From: RBG-16-66-20 sp052386675 | GTDB taxonomy: Bacteria > Pseudomonadota > Gammaproteobacteria > Burkholderiales > SG8-39 | Length of the DNA: 64,000 nt | Assembly: GCA_052386675.1 (NCBI GenBank) | Contig: JBQTJX010000068.1 | Span: forward strand, 1-64,000 | Direction of reading: 5' to 3' | Shown: positions 62,424 through 64,000 of the stretch, in pieces | Layout of the letters: every line of letters starts with the position of its first letter | Numbering within the stretch: position 1 is the stretch's first letter | Translations under genes and position numbers: made by a program | Notes under the pieces: generated by a model | The model's database searches: none | Seen by the model: the letters and a program-made list of their open reading frames with translations, nothing else | What the model was told of the DNA's origin: nothing

Positions 62424-63052
62424 CTGAGGTCCAGCGCCCGCCTGCGGGTCAGGTCCACCATGCAGGCCTTGTGCGGCTCGCTCCCGGCGGCGCCGCGGCG
62501 CGCGCACTCGGCGGCGCGGTAGGCGAGGTAGGCCTCCGAACTGCGGCGGAAGATGCCGGCCTGGTTCTCGTTGCCGGCCCGGGCGTCGGCTTCGCGCGCA
62601 TCCACGAACAGCCCCGAGTAGCGCATGGTGAGCTCCTGCTCGGCGACGATGAGCAGGGAATCCAGGCAGGAGGCGACCTCGGTGCTGCGCCGGCACTGGC
62701 CGAGGGAGGCGGTCTCCAGGCGCGGGATCCAGTAGAAGAACACCGGTCGTTTCTCGTCGGCCAGCAGGCACACGAAGCTGAACTCCACCGGCACGCCCTG
62801 CGCATAGACGATGGCGCCCTCGCCGGAGAGCAGCGAACTCACGAACTGGCTGCCGACCTTGCGGGTGTAGCGCTGCATGTCCAGGCCGGGTGCGTCGATG
62901 CGGACGGTCGGATTGCCGGCGCCGCCCTTGCGCACCTCGGCCTCGGCGTAGGCGCGGCAGGCCTGCACCGCGGGTCCGGCGTACTGCGCCAGGGCCGGTA
63001 CAGCAGCGGACAGGAGGGCGAGCAGGGCGAGTAGAGGGAACAGCTTCTTCAT
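62420..63052 (-). CDS. Exported LprI-like (DUF1311) protein
   Basis: A 210-residue protein with a Sec signal (MKKLFPLLALLALLSAAVPA). The C-terminal region with paired cysteines (YLAYRAAECARRGAAG and KACMVDLTRRRALDL) matches lysozyme-inhibitor LprI/DUF1311 domains. The N-terminal part is unassigned. It sits between panE-like and dusA with ATGA overlaps on both sides. Confidence 0.78.
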
Positions 63053-64000
63053 CTGTATTGTCCGGTGGATTGCGCCCGCAGGCGCGCCAGGCCGAGCAGG
63101 CTTTCGGTGAACGGCGCGGCGACGCCCGCCTTGCCGGCGATCTCCAGCGTGCCGCTGAGCAGGCCGTCGATCTCGAGCGCCTTGCCGGCCTCGAGGTCCT
63201 GCAGCATGGAGGTCTTGAACTCGCCCAGGTGGCGCGCCATGTCCATGCGCGCTTCCGGGTCGATGTCCGCGTCGACGCCGGCCGCGCGCCCGATGGCGAG
63301 CACCTCGCGCATGATGGCAACCATGTACGCCTTCACCTGCGGGTCCGCGATCAGCCGGTTGGCGGTGGCCAGCGTCAGCGCGGAGACAGGGTTGAAGCTG
63401 ACGTTGCCCAGCAGCTTGACCCAGAAGTCCTTCTCGATGAACGGGCTCTGCACCGCCTCGAAGCCGGCTCCGGCCAGCGCTTCGGCCAGCTTCGTGGTGC
63501 GCGCGGTGTTCTGTCCGCCGGGTTCGCCCAGGATGAGCCGCTTGCCCATGTTGTGCTGGATGACGCCGGGTTCCGGCGTGGAGGCGGCCAGGTGGATGAC
63601 GCAGCCGACGATGCGATCCGTGGGCATGGCGCGCGAGAGCGCGCCGCCGGGATCCAGGGTTTCCAGGCGAACCTTTCCGTTCCCCGCATTCTCCGAGAAC
63701 GGCAGGCGGTCGAAGAACCACCACGGCACGCCGTTCATGGCGGTGACGATGCTGGTGTGCTCTCCCAGCAGCGGCGCGATGTTCGCGGCCACCTGCGGCA
63801 GGCTCTGGCCCTTCACCGCGACGATGACGTAGTCCTGCTCGCCGAGCTTTGCCGGATCCACGTTGGCCCGCATGCGCGCCGTGAAATCGCCCTCGCCGGA
63901 TCGCACCCGCAGGCCCTTGGCGAGGATTTCCGTAAGGTGTGCGCCCCGCGCGACGACCGATACTTCGTGGTCGGCCCGCGCCAGGCGGGCGGCGACCAGG
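63049..64000 (-). CDS. panE: 2-dehydropantoate 2-reductase family protein (5' partial)
   Basis: The frame is open to the window edge, so the N-terminal Rossmann start (GxGxxG) is outside. Visible are VSVVARGAHL, DYVIVAVKGQSL, AMNGVPWWFF, the catalytic Lys in KDFWVKLLGNVSFNP, and EIDGLLSG. It reduces ketopantoate or a related keto acid with NADPH. It leads the visible part of an operon (panE-lprI-dusA-aldolase) by ATGA overlaps. A ketopantoate-reductase-like paralogue with another substrate is possible. Confidence 0.87.
   Translation of the reverse strand, partial: LVAARLARADHEVSVVARGAHLTEILAKGLRVRSGEGDFTARMRANVDPAKLGEQDYVIVAVKGQSLPQVAANIAPLLGEHTSIVTAMNGVPWWFFDRLPFSENAGNGKVRLETLDPGGALSRAMPTDRIVGCVIHLAASTPEPGVIQHNMGKRLILGEPGGQNTARTTKLAEALAGAGFEAVQSPFIEKDFWVKLLGNVSFNPVSALTLATANRLIADPQVKAYMVAIMREVLAIGRAAGVDADIDPEARMDMARHLGEFKTSMLQDLEAGKALEIDGLLSGTLEIAGKAGVAAPFTESLLGLARLRAQSTGQYR

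Overview
The window is high-GC, gene-dense chromosomal DNA that reads like a free-living betaproteobacterium of the Burkholderiales type. The evidence is two Bug-type tricarboxylate-transport receptors, a CaiB/BaiF transferase with crotonases, NIPSNAP, DUF3300 and DUF1134 genes, and many ATGA or TGATG gene overlaps. This placement is inference from gene content; there is no rRNA or tRNA gene here to test it. I see no CRISPR array, insertion sequence or replication origin.

Region by region. 1-6634: one tight plus-strand operon of a LIV-type ABC transporter (livH partial, livM, livG, livF), a 3-hydroxyanthranilate 3,4-dioxygenase, a shortened molybdenum hydroxylase large subunit and an unusual DapA-like lyase, probably for uptake and breakdown of an aromatic or N-heterocyclic acid. 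6635-31591: mostly metabolic and transport genes. These include a PRISE-like reductase, an M20 peptidase, crotonases, a PQQ-type sugar dehydrogenase, ettA, an FMN hydroxyacid oxidase, a FAH-family hydrolase, an aminotransferase with an SDR, DUF3300, a CaiB-crotonase-Bug operon, DUF1134, two convergent EamA transporters, a three-gene cluster of small unknown genes, a Ser/Thr kinase, a CinA-type amidase, a tannase-like lipoprotein and an MFS carrier. 31600-37618: a cold-shock gene with a strong promoter and long leader, DUF169, a MetE-like protein, and a Bug-GST-MBL-NIPSNAP group.

37629-47615 is the accessory region. A HigBA-like toxin-antitoxin pair is followed by two degenerate copies of a D-threonine aldolase 3' end flanking a two-TM/TPR-like orphan gene. 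Next comes a lower-GC, four-gene minus-strand operon: a phosphoribosyltransferase-like protein, an ORC/CDC6-like AAA+ ATPase, an unrecognised protein and an N6-adenine methyltransferase with a specificity-like tail. It starts 7 nt after the glnS stop codon. A ParDE-like pair lies beyond glnS. I judge the four-gene operon the best candidate for a poorly described anti-phage or conflict system.

47612-64000 returns to core-like content: a membrane class III cyclase, a D-aminoacylase-like amidohydrolase, a cytidylate kinase-like/BON fusion, a TauD dioxygenase, an FtsX-like permease with its CrtC/AttH-like partner, a PAS-GGDEF diguanylate cyclase, transporters, a hydrolase, and a minus-strand operon of panE-like (partial), LprI-like, dusA and a class II aldolase. 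A perfect ACCGATCGGT-centred palindrome occurs at three sites (36938, 40111, 53057), suggesting a TetR-type operator family whose regulator is not in the window.
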